The notes: generated by a model from the sequence alone, not told the origin. Positions 31,926-44,493 are shown, counted from the first letter of the stretch. The stretch is 64,000 nt of DNA from Conus ventricosus (GCA_018398815.1 CM031607.1:92844826-92908825); one strand, 5' to 3'. Made by a program: numbers and translations.

Positions 31926-34870
31926 AATTATTATTAAAGATTTGCATGTGAATTAATGATTGTTAGATACAATAGTAGCATCAGTTAGACTACTTAGTAT
32001 AGTTTTTCACAATTGAAATAAAAGAGAGAAATAGCAGATGATAATAAAAGATGTTTCAGATACTTAGGAATTGTGCCTCAGAAGTCTACTCTTGGTGTAT
32101 ATATATGTACATGGTCTTGTTTTAGTCGACGGGGTGCGCCAGTATTCAAAATGTTTTCCTCAGCATTGTGGTGTCAGTAGGCAATGTTTAAGGTAATGTA
32201 TAGCAACACTCGGAAATCCTTGTCGAGCTTACGTAATTGGAAATGGTCTTAGCGCTTGATAATTTCTGGTAACGTTTGCGGGATTATGATTGTGCCTGCT
32301 AGGAAATTAGGATACCCGGGTTCAATTCTATTATTTTGTTTTGCTTGAGATGTGTTTGATGATTCTATTAAGCATGTTATTATGTAATAGGCCCTGAACC
32401 GTGACTGGTACTGGTAGTCACTAACGGTCGGTTGTTCGTTAGAGTAAATATGGTTTACGATCTTACTGAATCATTGTGTCCTGGAGACTTCAATGGGGAC
32501 TGAAGTCGTGGGAATATAATTCGGATGGTATAACCACTGTTTTGAGGGAACGGTTACAATTATGTTCGCAGCCATTGATGGAAATGGAAAGTCAATGGAG
32601 TCGTTTTAAATTTGTGATGCAAAGTTTCTAGTGAGAGAGGATTTTGATGTCAAGGTGGCTGACTGTATAAGTCAAGGTTTAAAATTCCAATCAGCTGTCA
32701 CACTTTGGGTTGTGACATGTACATCTCAGGACTATATTAATGAGTCAACATGAAATGCTAAAAGGAAAACATGAAAACACTCAGAACCGTTTACTTAAGT
32801 GAAGCAGCAAATAACTTTATTCTTCTGTGGTAGTAAGACATTTCCTTTTTTCACAGGTTCCGGTGAATTTCCTTACCTTCCCCTGCACAGCAAATCCGTG
32901 AGGGTCGGCCTCTCGGGTTGGGTGGTCATCTTACCTCCACTTCCACTGTCATCCCTGCCCATTCCTCTGCCTGGAGTGGGATGCACCTGGATCCGGCAGG
33001 GTGTGTTCTGGACTGGACGCCGACTCCGTCTTCTGCAGTCCAGGTGGTTGCAGTTCCAACTTCGGTTCCACCCTTTCCTCGGGGTGGGCAAACACCTCGA
33101 GGGCTCACTGCGGTATATCATCTGCGTGTGACTTGTGAGTGGTGTAGTTGGTGCCTAGTAGGTAGAGTACCGGACTCTTTGATTCTTCACTACTTTGTTC
33201 CACCTGCTTCGTCTCAAACGCTTCAGTGCAGGTCTTGTGGGTTTCATTTTTTTGGTGGTACATTGATGTGAGGGCGTGGTGAATCAGAGACAGACTTTTA
33301 CGTGGTGATATTGGAAAACACTGAATTGCAGTGGGTTTTTTTGTTGTTGAGGTTTTTCTTTGTGTGTGCATGTGTTGAGTGTCCGTCAGGGACTTTGAAT
33401 GAGATATTTAAAGTGCAGGATTGGGTTTCGGGTCACATGAACAATTTAAGTGCTTTAAATGATATTTTGGGGATCGAGTTTGGGTGTAGGAATAGCCTGA
33501 CACCAGTAGCGAAAAATTAGTATAAGGAATACAGCTTGGGAGAAGGAGGGTGTACGCTGAAGCATCACGTGGGCATCTCGGGTTCGGTGGAATATCAACC
33601 TTGTTTGATATTTCAGCCCGGGATTACCAGGTGATGTAGTTCTTCACCCTTGTTCCTTCTGGTATTGGCCTTCAGTGGGCTGAGGTGTGTGTGTGTGTGT
33701 GTGCCTCATGAGGGAAGGGTCATTACATATGAATGCGCATCACATGCGTGCACAGGACTGCATAAGGGGCCATGTGGTGATGGTCGCGCATTGGTGTTAT
33801 TAGTATAGTTGGATTCTTTTTTGCTTTGTTTTGTTTTTTTGTTGCGTGTGGGGAAAACTGCGTGTGTGAGCTGGGTGTAAATATCTTGGTGTTTCCATGT
33901 GCTATTCTGTTGGTGAGACTGCGCGTGTGAATGCAAATAAAGCTTTCTGTTTGTGCACCATATTTCCTTTTGTCTTTGTGTTTGTTGTGTGGCGTTCGTA
34001 GTCTTAGGTAAAAGGGGGAGGGGTGGTTATAAAGGGGGGTATATTCATACATATATCCCTGTCTACTGTCTTATACAGTGACAAGTGTTATAATTAATTC
34101 AGTCCACATATGCTAACTGAAGTTATCTACTACAAACTATCTGAAAAACCAGTGGTATTAATAAATCGTCTTCACTGAGTTTAACAAATATTTGCATAAA
34201 GTTATCCTGTTAAAACGTAAGGTATACATGAAAACAATGTATAGTCTGATGACTTAGAAACTAATTATGTTTGCTTTTCTGCAGGGGCAATTAGTAATAG
34301 TTGACATTGGGGTCTCCAACTGAGTGGCAAACATAGTTGTTGAGTCTTACACACTGAAAATGACTGTTTTTAATCTTATGGCTTACGATGGGTCTGTGGA
34401 GTTTGGGGGCTTGATCTCTCCTTTTGCAAGGTTAAGCTGACCATCATATTGCTAATGTCTGTCTGACTGACAGATTGCCAGAGAAATATGGAAACCCACG
34501 GGATTTACTATGGAAGAGGGGTTTAATCATCAGAAAGGAGACAGAGACTTCTCAACATGCACAACGTGACATTAAACAGTTTAAATCAAAGGTGACAATT
34601 TCTGATATCCTGGAGATCTTCAGCTTTGATGCTGATGTGTCAGGTTACGTGGCACGCCACATGCGTGGCGTGAGTGAGCTCAAGATCTGCGTAAAGGAGT
34701 GTCATGAGCGCTAGTGACCTTTGAAGTGGTGTGGAAGTTCTCTACACTGTTGTCGTCAGATACGTTGCATCAACTTGTCAGCTTGCAGCAAGACTAGCTA
34801 GAAGGATCAAGGAAAGGGGGTGAGAGGAAGGGGGGAAAGGGGTGAAGCAGGCACAAAAATGACGTAAAAC
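31926..34870. other. Unassigned DNA, partly LTR-like in composition
   Basis: No gene recognised. 32870-33110 is GC-rich, followed by G/T-rich DNA with an AATAAA at about 33937 and a purine run near 34010; this could be a solo LTR or repeat end, but I cannot find matching ends. A 79-codon frame at 34475-34714 resembles nothing I know. Confidence 0.35.
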
Positions 34871-34893
34871 TGATGACGCTAAAGGATGTGCGT

Positions 34894-34895
34894 GC

Positions 34896-34946
<51 letters not shown>

Positions 34947-35018
34947 TGTGTGTGTGTGTGTGGTGTTGTGTGTGTGTTGTGGTGTGTGTGGTGTGTGTGT
35001 GTGTGTGGTGTGTGTGTG

Positions 35019-35067
<49 letters not shown>

Positions 35068-35068
35068 C
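34894..35068. repeat. Compound microsatellite (CG)n(TG)n(GA)n(CAGA)n
   Basis: Four simple repeats in a row. Frames across it are artefacts. Confidence 0.95.
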
Positions 35069-35321
35069 GGTCACTGGCTGCGGACTCCTGAGACACCAAT
35101 GGAGCAGTGGAATGAGTCACTGTGCTTTTATTTGCTTCTTGCTGGCTTGTTTCGAGGGACTGGGGAAGGCTGGACCCTTTGGCTGGATGACAGGTTTAGG
35201 CAAAAGGGGGCAGGAATTGACACACCATTTGATGTCTCCTGTGATCCCTGACCCATAGTCACCCAATGTGTCGTGGTTATGAACCCTGCATTGCTGTTTA
35301 TGGGTGGCGTGGGACCCAGTT

Positions 35322-35745
35322 CCAATGCTCAGGCATAGTGTGGGGCTGAGACCACAAGTTGTACGCTGTCAATGCTCCGGCTTAGTGTGGGACTGAGACC
35401 ACAAGTTGTATGCAGTCAATGCTCCGGCATAGTGTGGGGATGAGATCACAAGTTGTACGCAGTCAATGCTCAGGCATAGTGTGGGGCTGAGACCACAAGT
35501 TGTACGCAGTCAATGCTCAGGCATAGTGTGGGGCTGAGACCACAAGCTGTATGCAGTCAATGCTCAGGCATAGTGTGGGGCTGAGACCACAAGTTGTATG
35601 CAGTCAATACTCAGGCATAGTGTGGGCTGAGACCACAAGTTGTATGCAGTCAATACTCAGGCATAGTGTGGGCTGAGACCACAAGTTGTATGCAGTCAAT
35701 ACTCGGGCATAGTGTGGGGCTGAGACCACAAGTTGTACGCAGTTC
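35322..35745. repeat. 47-bp minisatellite, about nine copies
   Basis: The unit contains GGCATAGTGTGGGGCTGAGA and CCACAAGTTGTACGCAGTCA. Copies differ by point changes and 1-base gaps; spacing is 46-47 bases. Confidence 0.95.
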
Positions 35746-36069
35746 CTATTGGTCAGGCAGTGGGTGAACGTTTTGCTTGAAAGATTTTCCCTTCCACGGA
35801 GTATGGGGGTGTGAGTGGTGATGAGCATAGCACAGCCTCTTGTGGCGCTTTACTAAAGTATTCTCCCCTCCACGGATGAAGTGTGGTTAGATGGCATGAC
35901 AACTGTTCAAGAATGCTTTATGTATCACATTGTAGGTGTAGCCTGATTTGTGGATCTTCGAAATAAGGCTGTTTGTTGATCAAATGAGCACGGGAACAAT
36001 ACAGTGTGGTACAGACAGGACATGATTAAATGTCACTCAGTGAAGGTCATGTTTGTATTGCTGTCTCAT

Positions 36070-36265
36070 GTTCTGTACAACATCAATGGCACTACCCCCA
36101 CACCGCTCATACCGGTTCCCCGTCCACAGCCAGACCCTGATCTGTCCCACCACAGCTTCAGCACCAGTAATCCACAGGGAGCAGACAGTGTCAAGTCATT
36201 ACAAGGCAGCTCATCAGAGGAGACAATGCGCTGATGCCGAGTCAGTTTGCGTGTGTTCAGTAAGA
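36070..36265 (-). mobile_element. Fragment of the SINE-like element
   Basis: Diverged match to the 3' part of the elements at 3513-4374 (about 3585-3745) and 61384-62295, for example CACAGGGAGCAG followed by GTCAAGT and GGAGACA. No flanking duplication seen. Confidence 0.75.
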
Positions 36266-36310
36266 TCATTATTGACATACCAATTTATAGTTGCAATACT
36301 TTCCTTGTAG

Positions 36311-37250
36311 TTATTTTCCAGCATGCTGACGTGATAGGACAGTCAACAGATATTGGTGCCGTTCTTTCCTCTTATGCTCCATAAAGGTACTGGTCAGGTA
36401 GAGACAGGGATTGAGAGCAGCATGCAAAGGTGGCACTAACGTCATTACCCCAACGTTGACCTCTGACGAGACAGGTACGTCTGTAATGACCAAAATCCCC
36501 GAAGAGCGACCAACACACAGCAGACTATGCTAAAGACAGCAACGGTGCAAAGTCGCTGGGAAATGATCAGCTGGTTTGCCTTTGGGTTGGTCATACTTCG
36601 TAACACAGTGTGAGATTTGGAATACCAGTTGACATATAACTGCCCACCACTTGTCATAGACATTGTGACAACATTTAATATATTAAAAATTCCAAATGTA
36701 AAAGAAAATCCAGCATGATTTACTTCTGCTGGTGGCAATGGAATGCAGAGTCCATTGTGGCTGTAGTCTGCCACTGTGAGAACACTGGGAGAAGAGGACA
36801 CGTGGCCACAGCTATACCTACCATCCAGGCTGTCATGTTTGATTATGTTGACCAGTTTAAACGACAGTGGAGGATTATTGCACGGAAATTCCAGTGAACC
36901 ATCACTGCATAAAGAGTACTCACACAAATTATGCAAATAGATGATTCAAAAGACATAAAGAAGATAAATTCTGTCATACTCGGCATTCTTGCTTTGTGAC
37001 CATATTGCTTCATGCCAAAGATATATCCCCTTAAATTGTGCGTCTTTTCCAATGAGAGAAATAATATATGCTATGCCCTAAGTTACACATGCTCAAATGA
37101 ACTATGCATGCAAAGAAACCATGTGACAGAGTTTCTTTTTCATATAATGCATGTAACAGATAACCGAGGAATTTCCCAAACAGCCACTACAGCCACTAGA
37201 ATATAGACCACCCTAAATATGTTTGCTGCCCAGCAAATCTTCACACGATT
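36311..37250 (-). pseudogene. 7TM part of a GRL101-like receptor, frame-broken
   Basis: Minus-strand pieces read as a rhodopsin-family G-protein-coupled receptor. A first membrane helix lies near 37170-37230; a loop with FKGIYLWHEAIWSQS follows, then middle helices. The long frame 36445-36936 contains AGFSFTFGIFNILNVV, NQLIISQRLCTVAVFSIVCC (helix 6 region). The last piece at 36311-36493 contains LHAALNPCLYLTSTFMEHKR, the helix 7 NPxxY-type motif at 36398-36412 followed by a basic helix 8. It continues the LDLa/LRR ectodomain at higher coordinates. Frame breaks near 36490, 36930 and 37080 suggest a pseudogene or sequence error. The layout matches the Lymnaea GRL101 type. Confidence 0.7.
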
Positions 37251-37429
37251 GACACATCTTCTGCAGGAGAGTTGCACCAGCTGGTTGAAATCCTTTGGAA
37301 GGAGTGCAGGGCAGCATAGGACGAAACTGTCAGCTATTACTGACTGGAGTGATGAAAGTTTGTTAAACAGGTGCGAGGAAACACGTCAATGGACACATGG
37401 AAATATCTATGGACCGCAATGAAGGCATG

Positions 37430-38404
37430 ACATGGAAGCCTTCTCCCAGCACACCTGTCATTGACTGTGTGAGAGATTTAATTCTTCCAGATCACAAGCT
37501 TTCTAAAAGAGTCTGAGTTTGAACTGTGAAATATGCACATAAGAGAGGTCGAGTCCCATTAGCTTGGTAATTGATACGATAGCCGAAAGACTGGCCTCAA
37601 TGTCTATCGGATTTCCACGTAAGATCAAAGCACGTAAATTTGCTACTTCTTTAAAACTCTCAGAATCCAATATCTGATCTTATTGTATTTCAGATCCAGG
37701 CTCTGAAGGTTGGGCAAACGTAGCAATTTAATTGCATCTAAGAAACACTGGGCCAAACTGAGATAAATGAGTTGTGTATTATTCTGTACACTTTCCAGAG
37801 TCATGTTGGTTTTATCAGCATTCAACAGACGAAGCTGCAGATGTTGATCAGTTGAGAACGGCTGGCTGCAGTAAAAAGCCTTCCCATAACAGACACATCC
37901 ATCTGGGCACGTGAATCCACACATCAATTCATCGTCATTTTCAGGACACTGTCCGAGTTTCCCATCACACATGTGATCAGCATGAACACATATCTTAGAT
38001 CTGAGGCAGCGGTAGAAACCAGGACAGATGTAATTAGGGCAGTCTTTTTCATCTTCCCGGTTTGGACAGTCAAAGATATTGTTCCCACCGCAAATAGACA
38101 GGCAAGCAGTAATATGATAACAGCGGACATTCAAAATGAGTTGAAGGACACTGTGGATCACGTTCATTCAGTTTCACTACTGTCAGAAGACCTTGCTCAT
38201 TCATCAGAACAATGGCAGGGGAGGCAGTGTCTGGTTAACGATATGCACTTCACTTTTTGTTTGACTAAAACAGTTCTCTTCATCTTTGCCAGATGCACAG
38301 TGTACTGACTTGTCACACTGTTGCTCCTTTGGTATGCACTGAAATGCACAATGCATGACATCTACAGCATCTGTTTCTACTGCTGTAAAAGCTTGTAAAC
38401 GCAC
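37430..38404 (-). pseudogene. LDL-receptor class A and leucine-rich repeat part of the GRL101-like receptor
   Basis: From high to low coordinates: an LDLa module with CAFQCIPKEQQCDKSVHCAS and GKDEENC (about 38270-38360), then NIFDCPNREDEKDC, then CVHADHMCDGKLGQCPENDD (about 37930-38000). Next is a CPDGCVC-type cap and leucine-rich repeats QLIYLSLAQC, LQSLDLKYNKI and LRALILRGNPI, with LEELNLSHS near 37475. LDLa modules bind calcium through their acidic residues; the LRRs form the ligand-binding ectodomain. Frames change near 38200, 38090 and 37665, and an in-frame stop is seen near 37510. Confidence 0.75.
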
Positions 38405-38439
38405 TGTTGATCACAGACTCTGCCCATGAAAAACTCAAA

Positions 38440-38571
38440 CAGTCCAAAGACCACCGAGTGGTCAGATGGCTATAACAAAGCAACAACAACAACAACAATA
38501 ACAATGACAATAACGACAGCAACAACAAGAAAATTTCTGAGCATGATGATTTGTGAAAGGTGACATACATA

Positions 38572-38602
<31 letters not shown>

Positions 38603-38624
38603 ACTCTCTCTCTCTCCTCCGGGG
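38440..38624. repeat. (AAC)n and (TC)n microsatellites
   Basis: AAC/ACA repeats at about 38478-38530, then TCTCTG/TC runs at 38573-38618. Confidence 0.85.
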
Positions 38625-40350
38625 TTGCAAAACCTTGCCACGGTCGGAGGGCCTGCGCAGATCCGGTGATCCTTTAGGCTTTGCTGACGGGGTCATCAAT
38701 ACTCGACTGGCTAGCTAGTTCTTGTTAACGCTTCTTGCCTGTATAGCCAAGTATAAGCTGTCTGGCCTAACACAACGTTGTAGGGGTCGATGCCCTTGGT
38801 AGGGCCTCCATGTCAGAAAGGCTAATGGTGAGAACCCAACTTATAGTAAGACACCTTTTTTCCTTTTCTTATTTTCTGCCTTTCTTGTTTGGCCCTTTTC
38901 TATCTTCGTCTCCCCTTCAAATCTTCTTGTACAAATTCTTTTTCTCCGTGGCCTTCTCAGATCCGCTGCGTTTGCCGTGCGGTGCGACCTGTGACGGAGG
39001 GAATGAGATCCTGGTGATGGAGAGGACAAGTGCCCTCAACACATCGCTCTGGCTCGGACCTCTCCTAGACAGTAGGTACAATCAGGCCCAGGTGTACTAA
39101 TCGGCTCCCCTTCATGGGGCTGGGTCAAGACAGGCAGTTCTCCGGCTGGCCAAGGTAACCCCTGCAGCGCTCAGCTCTCTGACCCTGGGAGTTGAGCACG
39201 ATCAGGGGGGGGATAGGGTTGGTGGTGCTGTTTGTCATATATCTCTCCCAAAGCCTTTAAGGGGTCAAGACAGTGACTTCTTGGCCCTGGTCGCTTAGCT
39301 GGACTCCAAGGGGGGTGGGTAACGGAGAGATGAAATCAAAAACAAAAAAATGGCTTCTTCACCAAAAATTCCTCCCCCCAAAAAAACGAAAAGTCAACTT
39401 GAGAAGGATGTCTTAGGAGTCTGATCTGGACTCTGATTCAGAAAATGAAACAAAGAAAACCACTGGATTTTGGACCTCTTGGCTGATTATGGAGAGTGCG
39501 GAGCAGGACAAACTAATTTCTGCCATTCAGAAGGGCTTCCAAGGAATTGCAGGAGACTCGCATTCCATGAAACGACTGAAAAAACCGTACCTTCCTCATC
39601 CAGTGCAGGTGTAAGAGACAGTCAGAGCAGCTGCTGAAAGCTACAAAGCTGGTGAACCGAGAGATCTGGTTGACTCCCCATCAACAGCTGAATTCCTCCG
39701 AGGGAGTCATTCGGAGCCCAGATCTCAGAGGGGTCTGAAACGGAAATTTAAGTGGAACTGGCATCCCAAGGTTTGATAATTGTGCACAGGTGACAGTTCG
39801 CAAAGGAACAGAAAGAGGGCCCACCAACACCCTCTTTCTGACATTCTGTACCCTTCATTACCTCAGGTCATCAAAGTGGGTTATTTGAATGTCCGTGCTC
39901 AATTGTACATTCCATCTACAATGCGGTGCTTTAGCTGCCAGAAGTTTGGACACGTCAGGGATCGCTGTTCTGGGGAGGAGGTGCGTGGTGTTTGCAGCAA
40001 AGCAAGCCATGATGGGCCGTGTAAAGATCCGGCTCATTGTGCGAACTGCGACGGCGAGACCCCCCCCCCCCCCCCCCCCCCCCCTCCCCTTCACACAACT
40101 GCCCAGCTTGGATCCACGAATCAAAGATCCAAAAGGTGAAAACAGAAAACAAAATTTCATTTTTCGAGGCACGGAAGCAGGTCCTTGCTAATCAGTCTTC
40201 TACAGTCTCTTCATACACTTCCGTGGTAAAGAAAGTTTCAACTCGTTCCGTTTGCTGTCAAACTGATGAATTCATTTTCTCTAAAATATTGCAAGGAAAA
40301 ATGTCAAACCCTGGTGGAAGCAAATCCACCACCTCCCAGTCCAAAGTGGA
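38625..40350 (+). pseudogene. LINE 5' region and ORF1 with zinc knuckles
   Basis: 38625-39340 looks like the 5' untranslated region of a jockey/I-type LINE. A short ATG-led frame starts near 39350 (MASSPKIPPPKKTK). The frame 39780-40139 contains YIPSTMRCFSCQKFGHVRDRC, then CSKASHDGPCKDPAHCANC, two CCHC-type knuckles typical of LINE ORF1 RNA-binding proteins. A poly-C run (40062-40084) disrupts the frame; downstream KVSTRSVCCQTDE matches the usual end of the knuckle region. No endonuclease or RT of this element follows. Confidence 0.7.
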
Positions 40351-40357
40351 TGCTCCT

Positions 40358-40830
40358 TGTGACGTCAACGTAAAAAAAATAAGTATTATGACGTCAAGGT
40401 AAAATTAGGTAACTACATGACGAAAATGAAAAATTTTGACCAGAGGGAGAGCAAGAACTAACGGCCGAGGCTTAGGTGTCCAGCCTACTTTAATTTGTTT
40501 TAATCGTTTTCTCCTTAGTGATACTATGTGGAGAGACTGACTTTCAAGTCAGTGGGCCTAGTGCGTCGATGTTCACTGTGTATGTGCGATACTTCTGATG
40601 ACGGTACCAGCGAAATATGTACCAGGAAATTTATTTGTTATAATAAAAATGTTGTGAATGCTGTGTCGCCGAGAGTGACTTAAAACTCCTGCAAGAATAT
40701 TTATGTGCTCTAATTGTGCCACCTCATGTGTGTCGGTGGGCTGAGTTTATTGATGTGAACATTGTAATATCAATACACGGAGAAGCTAAACTTTGTTTTA
40801 GATCAACAGTACGTCGAAGTTTATTGTGTG
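40358..40830 (+). repeat. Dispersed repeat, copy 1
   Basis: About 470 bp, 85-90% similar by eye to 53388-53860 in the same orientation. Shared blocks include TATTATGACGTCAAGGTAAA and TTCACTGTGTATGTGC. No coding capacity. Bases 40831-41250 that follow carry no recognised gene. Confidence 0.85.
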
Positions 40831-41253
40831 CTATGGGACTTTGCTGAAATCGTGTTCGCCGGGATTCAATATTGATTACTGTGCCTTGTGAATCTGCGGT
40901 TCTACTTCTGATAGTTCGACGTAATATATTGTGCTTGCTGTGTTGAGACCCTGTTTCTTCTTCATCGCTTGTGTTTGTGACCGGCTGTGTTTACCGTGTG
41001 GGGACCTTGGTTATCCTTCTTCATCTTATTTTAGTGCTGTAGACTGTGGCTTGGGTGCTGTGTGGAACCGAGTGTGTTGACTGTATATGAGACACTTTGG
41101 ACGGCGCTGGCGAGATCTGTGAGGTATATCAAGATGCGTAATATGATATGCTGATATCTGATGATTGAAGTGTCTTATGTATTGATGTCTTAATTGACGT
41201 GAATTGATCTGTATACTATGTAGTGGCATGTATTGATTTTGTAACAATTCATA

Positions 41254-41740
41254 TTGATGGTTCAGGCAGCATATACAGAAAGAAAATCTAACTCGTGTGT
41301 TGCCTGGCTATCCATGTTCGTATGGTGTGGGTGTGGCAGGGGAAAAGTCGTACACGCATCCAAACTTTTGAGAGCGAGAGTCAGACAACAAAACACGCAC
41401 CGCATGCCATCCGTAACATTCCTGGTGGAGGCAATAAACCCGCCACCTCTCAGACTGCCCAGCAATCAAATCCATCTGGGCAGACAAAATAACCGACCCT
41501 CCCGCCTCGAACTTTCGAGAGTCTAACCAAGTGTGGAGATGGTGGAGATAAAAAAGAAACTTCCACCATCACCAAAACCCAAACCATCTTCATCTGCGGG
41601 CAAGTCTGCCGGCAGGTCTGGAGACCAAAAACAAACCAGTCCATCTTAAAAACAGATACGCTCCATTGGATGCAGACGACGACTCGGAGATGTCACAAAA
41701 CTCCTTAAGCCAGTCTATGCAACTCTAAGAGCCCAAGTTC
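41254..41740 (+). pseudogene. LINE ORF1-like tail fragment
   Basis: Frames here give Pro/Ser/Thr-rich peptides (HAIRNIPGGGNKPATSQT) and a Lys-Asp-rich end, resembling the low-complexity tail of a LINE ORF1. Weak evidence. Confidence 0.35.
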
Positions 41741-41744
41741 ACTT

Positions 41745-42890
41745 GTCTGCAGCTTTCATTGATTATATTTATCTTCAAGGTGACAGTCCAGAGGAATGTC
41801 AAAAGAATATTGATGAAACTGTTACTTTGTTCACAACACTTGGTTTTATGGCTTATAGAGAAGTCTGTGTTAAAACCTAACAAAAGCATCAAATATTTTG
41901 GATTTGTATTAACTTCAGAAAATGTGACAGTCACTCTTCCAACAGATAGACAGAAGAAAATTGTGGCTGCCTGCATTGATTTGGAAAGCAAAAGCATTGT
42001 CAAATTCAGAGTTTGCTCAGGTCATAGGCCAGCTAGTTGCAGCCTTTCCTGCAGTACAGTGGGGACCAATGTACTACAGATCGCTGGAAAAAGACAAATG
42101 CATTGCTCTTAAAAAGCATGAAGGCAATTGAGGCAGTCATGGAGCTGTCACATGAAGGACACTTAGAACTTCAATGGTGGATTGAGAACATTAAACATGG
42201 TTGTTTTCATTTGGATAGGAAGACCCTGTTGTAGAAATTTGCACAGATGCCTGGTGGTTGGGGAGCAGCATGTGGATTAAAAGCAGACAGGAGGCAGATG
42301 GGCAGAAAATGAACAGAATCTACATATCACTGTGCTTGAACTGCTTGCCATTGAATATGCTCTGAAAAGTTTCAGAAATGAAGTGATAGGCAGACATGTG
42401 AAAATATTGACAGACAACACTTTTGCTGTTGCACATGTGAAAAACATGGACAGATTCCGTTCTGAAGAGTGTAACTTTGTTGCGAGAAAGATTTGGATCT
42501 GGTGCAAAGAAAACAATATCTGGTTAACAATAGCACATATCCCAGAATATTAGATAAAGATGCAGACTTGAAGTCAAGAAAATTTAGTGATGATACAGAA
42601 TGGAAATTAAACTCTAAGATTTTCAAAGGGTGTCGGATACACTAGGAAAGCCTGACACTGACTTGTTCGCATCTCGCTTGAATTATCAGCTCAAGCCTTT
42701 TGTTTCTTGGCATCCAGATCCAGAAGCTTTGTAACAGATGCGTTCACTGTCAAATGGACCCAGAGTCTCTTTTATCTGCACATTGAACATTTTATGTGCA
42801 TTCAGACAAAACAAAAAACAGCCTACTCCGAAGTCATATCTTCCGGAATATCCGTAAACCATGCGAAATGGAATCAAAAGCATAAGCGAG
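41745..42890 (+). pseudogene. DIRS-like reverse transcriptase/RNase H remnant
   Basis: An RT C-terminal block reads IDYIYLQGDSPEECQKNID, the YxDD-region sequence with the LQG signature seen in DIRS/Ngaro elements, here with the second Asp changed. It is followed by LFTTLGFMAYRE, SIKYFGFVLTSENVTV, and LELQWWIENI. An RNase H part follows: LLAIEYALKSFRNEV, KILTDNTFAVAHVKNM, then IAHIPEY. A later segment reads DLFASRLNYQLKPF, a block typical of this group. Frames shift many times. The tyrosine recombinase expected in DIRS elements was not found. Confidence 0.65.
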
Positions 42891-42900
42891 ACTTACCTTT

Positions 42901-43448
42901 ATAAGGTGAAAGTCATGCTGGATTCTATAGATAATGGTTTACCGATAAGGAGGGAGATATGTCCATCCTCCCAACCCAGTTTGGAAGGTGTCATTTTAAC
43001 AAATCAAAATAGGCTGTTTTTAGCTTGTATATAAAAATGATTGAAGTGGAAGATGAATTACAGACGAAAGACAGATGCATGTAATTTTATTGTTAACAAA
43101 AGATTTTCGATCTAAGCGATCTGAAGCGATCAAAGCTAAGTGAATTTTCGTTGTTTTATTCGTTTATATATCACCTGACGAAGACCTAAGAGGTCGAAAC
43201 GCGTTGTGTTTTATCTTGTGACTTGTTTGTCCACGTTCTCTGGGCGGTTCGCTAACATTTATTTAAGATTTGTTTAGATTTCCGCCTGCAGTCGTCTCGC
43301 TTTGCAACTAAAAGATTTTCGATTATTCTTATATAGATTGTGCATTTCTCACTGTGAAGTATGGCAGTCTTACACATGCGCGGCTCTCATTTCTCCCTCC
43401 ATGTCAGTAAACCATCCTCTAGGGAATCTAGCATGATCTTCACCTTAC
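42901..43448. repeat. Inverted repeat pair (58-60 bp arms, ~430-bp spacer)
   Basis: 42901-42960 (AAGGTGAAAGTCATGCTGGA...) and 43388-43448 (reverse complement AAGGTGAAGATCATGCTAGA...) are about 80% complementary. They follow the DIRS-like RNase H directly, as inverted terminal or internal complementary repeats of a DIRS element would. Confidence 0.65.
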
Positions 43449-43920
43449 CCAGGTAAGTCACGCATATGCTTTTAATTAAAACTGAATCACCCCTAAATTT
43501 CCCAAATTACATTCTGATTTCTAACGACGACATACATGGAACACAAAACATGGTGCAAAACTAACGCTCTTTTGATAGGATCTACAAAATGTATGACAGA
43601 CGAGTTAATCTACATCAAATGTGCCATCTTAAAACTTTACAATATAGGCATCTAGTCCATATTGCTTTATGGATAATATGCGCGTTTTATGTGGCGTCCG
43701 AAGATGTGATATTTATCTAAACACATTTGTTTTACACTATACATTGAATGTACATTACTTTGCACACTATTTGTGTGTTTATGTTTATTCGTGTTTTCAG
43801 TAACACTGGACTCTGTTTCGGTCTTTCAATTCCAGTTCATTACACAATAATTAAGAGTGTCCCATTGTGTCACCATTCTTTACACCACAACTTTGAGATG
43901 CGCTGAAGACTGACACATAC

Positions 43921-44206
43921 CTGAGACTTTCCGCAGTGGAAGTCCACTCCCGGCACACACTTTGGAAACAAACAAAAGTCCTCGTCACTGTTGTCGGAGC
44001 AATGTTGACGATGGTCACACACAAAGCTGTACTGCACATGCTGAAGTCGATTCCTGCACAGAAAGAAAGCCAGCGCCCCACTGGGGCAAGCCTCATTCAC
44101 GTCCTGTCCGGCCTTGACCTGACAGTCACTGAACGGTTCGCAAGCGAGGAACTTGTGTGTCACGTGCGTTGGTGCGTTTTGCTCGAAGCATGTTACATAA
44201 GGAACT
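43921..44206 (-). CDS. LDL-receptor class A exon of the GRL101-like receptor
   Basis: Open minus-strand frame with Cys-rich LDLa modules: EACPSGALAFFLCRNR, CDHRQHCSDNSDEDFC and CVPGVDFHCGKSQ. The Asp/Glu pattern at the end of the second module (DNSDED) is the calcium site. The exon ends at 43921 in CAG followed by GTATGT, a good splice donor; a possible acceptor AG lies at 44205-44206. The domain type and strand match the receptor pieces at 36.3-38.4 kb, 5.5 kb downstream, so I read it as an upstream exon, with LINE and DIRS debris in the intron. Confidence 0.65.
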
Positions 44207-44454
44207 GGAAACGTTTGTGTAGACGTCAAATTTAGTCGAATAGATGGAGGACACTTTTGGTTTTATTAAACAATATTGGATCAAACTCGCAGAGGGCTCC
44301 CCAACTTGAAAACATGCTACAGGATGAAAACACAAGATACATGCTAATACAGTATACAGAATCTAAAAACAATGTAAACAATCAACAACAAAAATCTTCA
44401 CTCGAATTTCAAATCTTCACAGAAAAGTAAAAGACTGTAGAAAACTTAAAATAT

Positions 44455-44460
44455 CCATAA

Positions 44461-44493
<33 letters not shown>

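Noticed and set aside
32780..34080. Second LTR retrotransposon or solo LTR
   Set aside because: Composition and an AATAAA fit, but I could not find TG...CA ends, a duplication or a second copy.
34475..34714. 79-codon open frame
   Set aside because: No start context, domain or partner exons that I can support; treated as chance.
43175..43200. Hammerhead ribozyme core (CTGACGA ... GAAAC with a 5-bp stem II)
   Set aside because: An extra A sits between CTGACGA and stem II, and I find no stem I/III partner or cleavage triplet in the right place. A covariance-model search would settle it.
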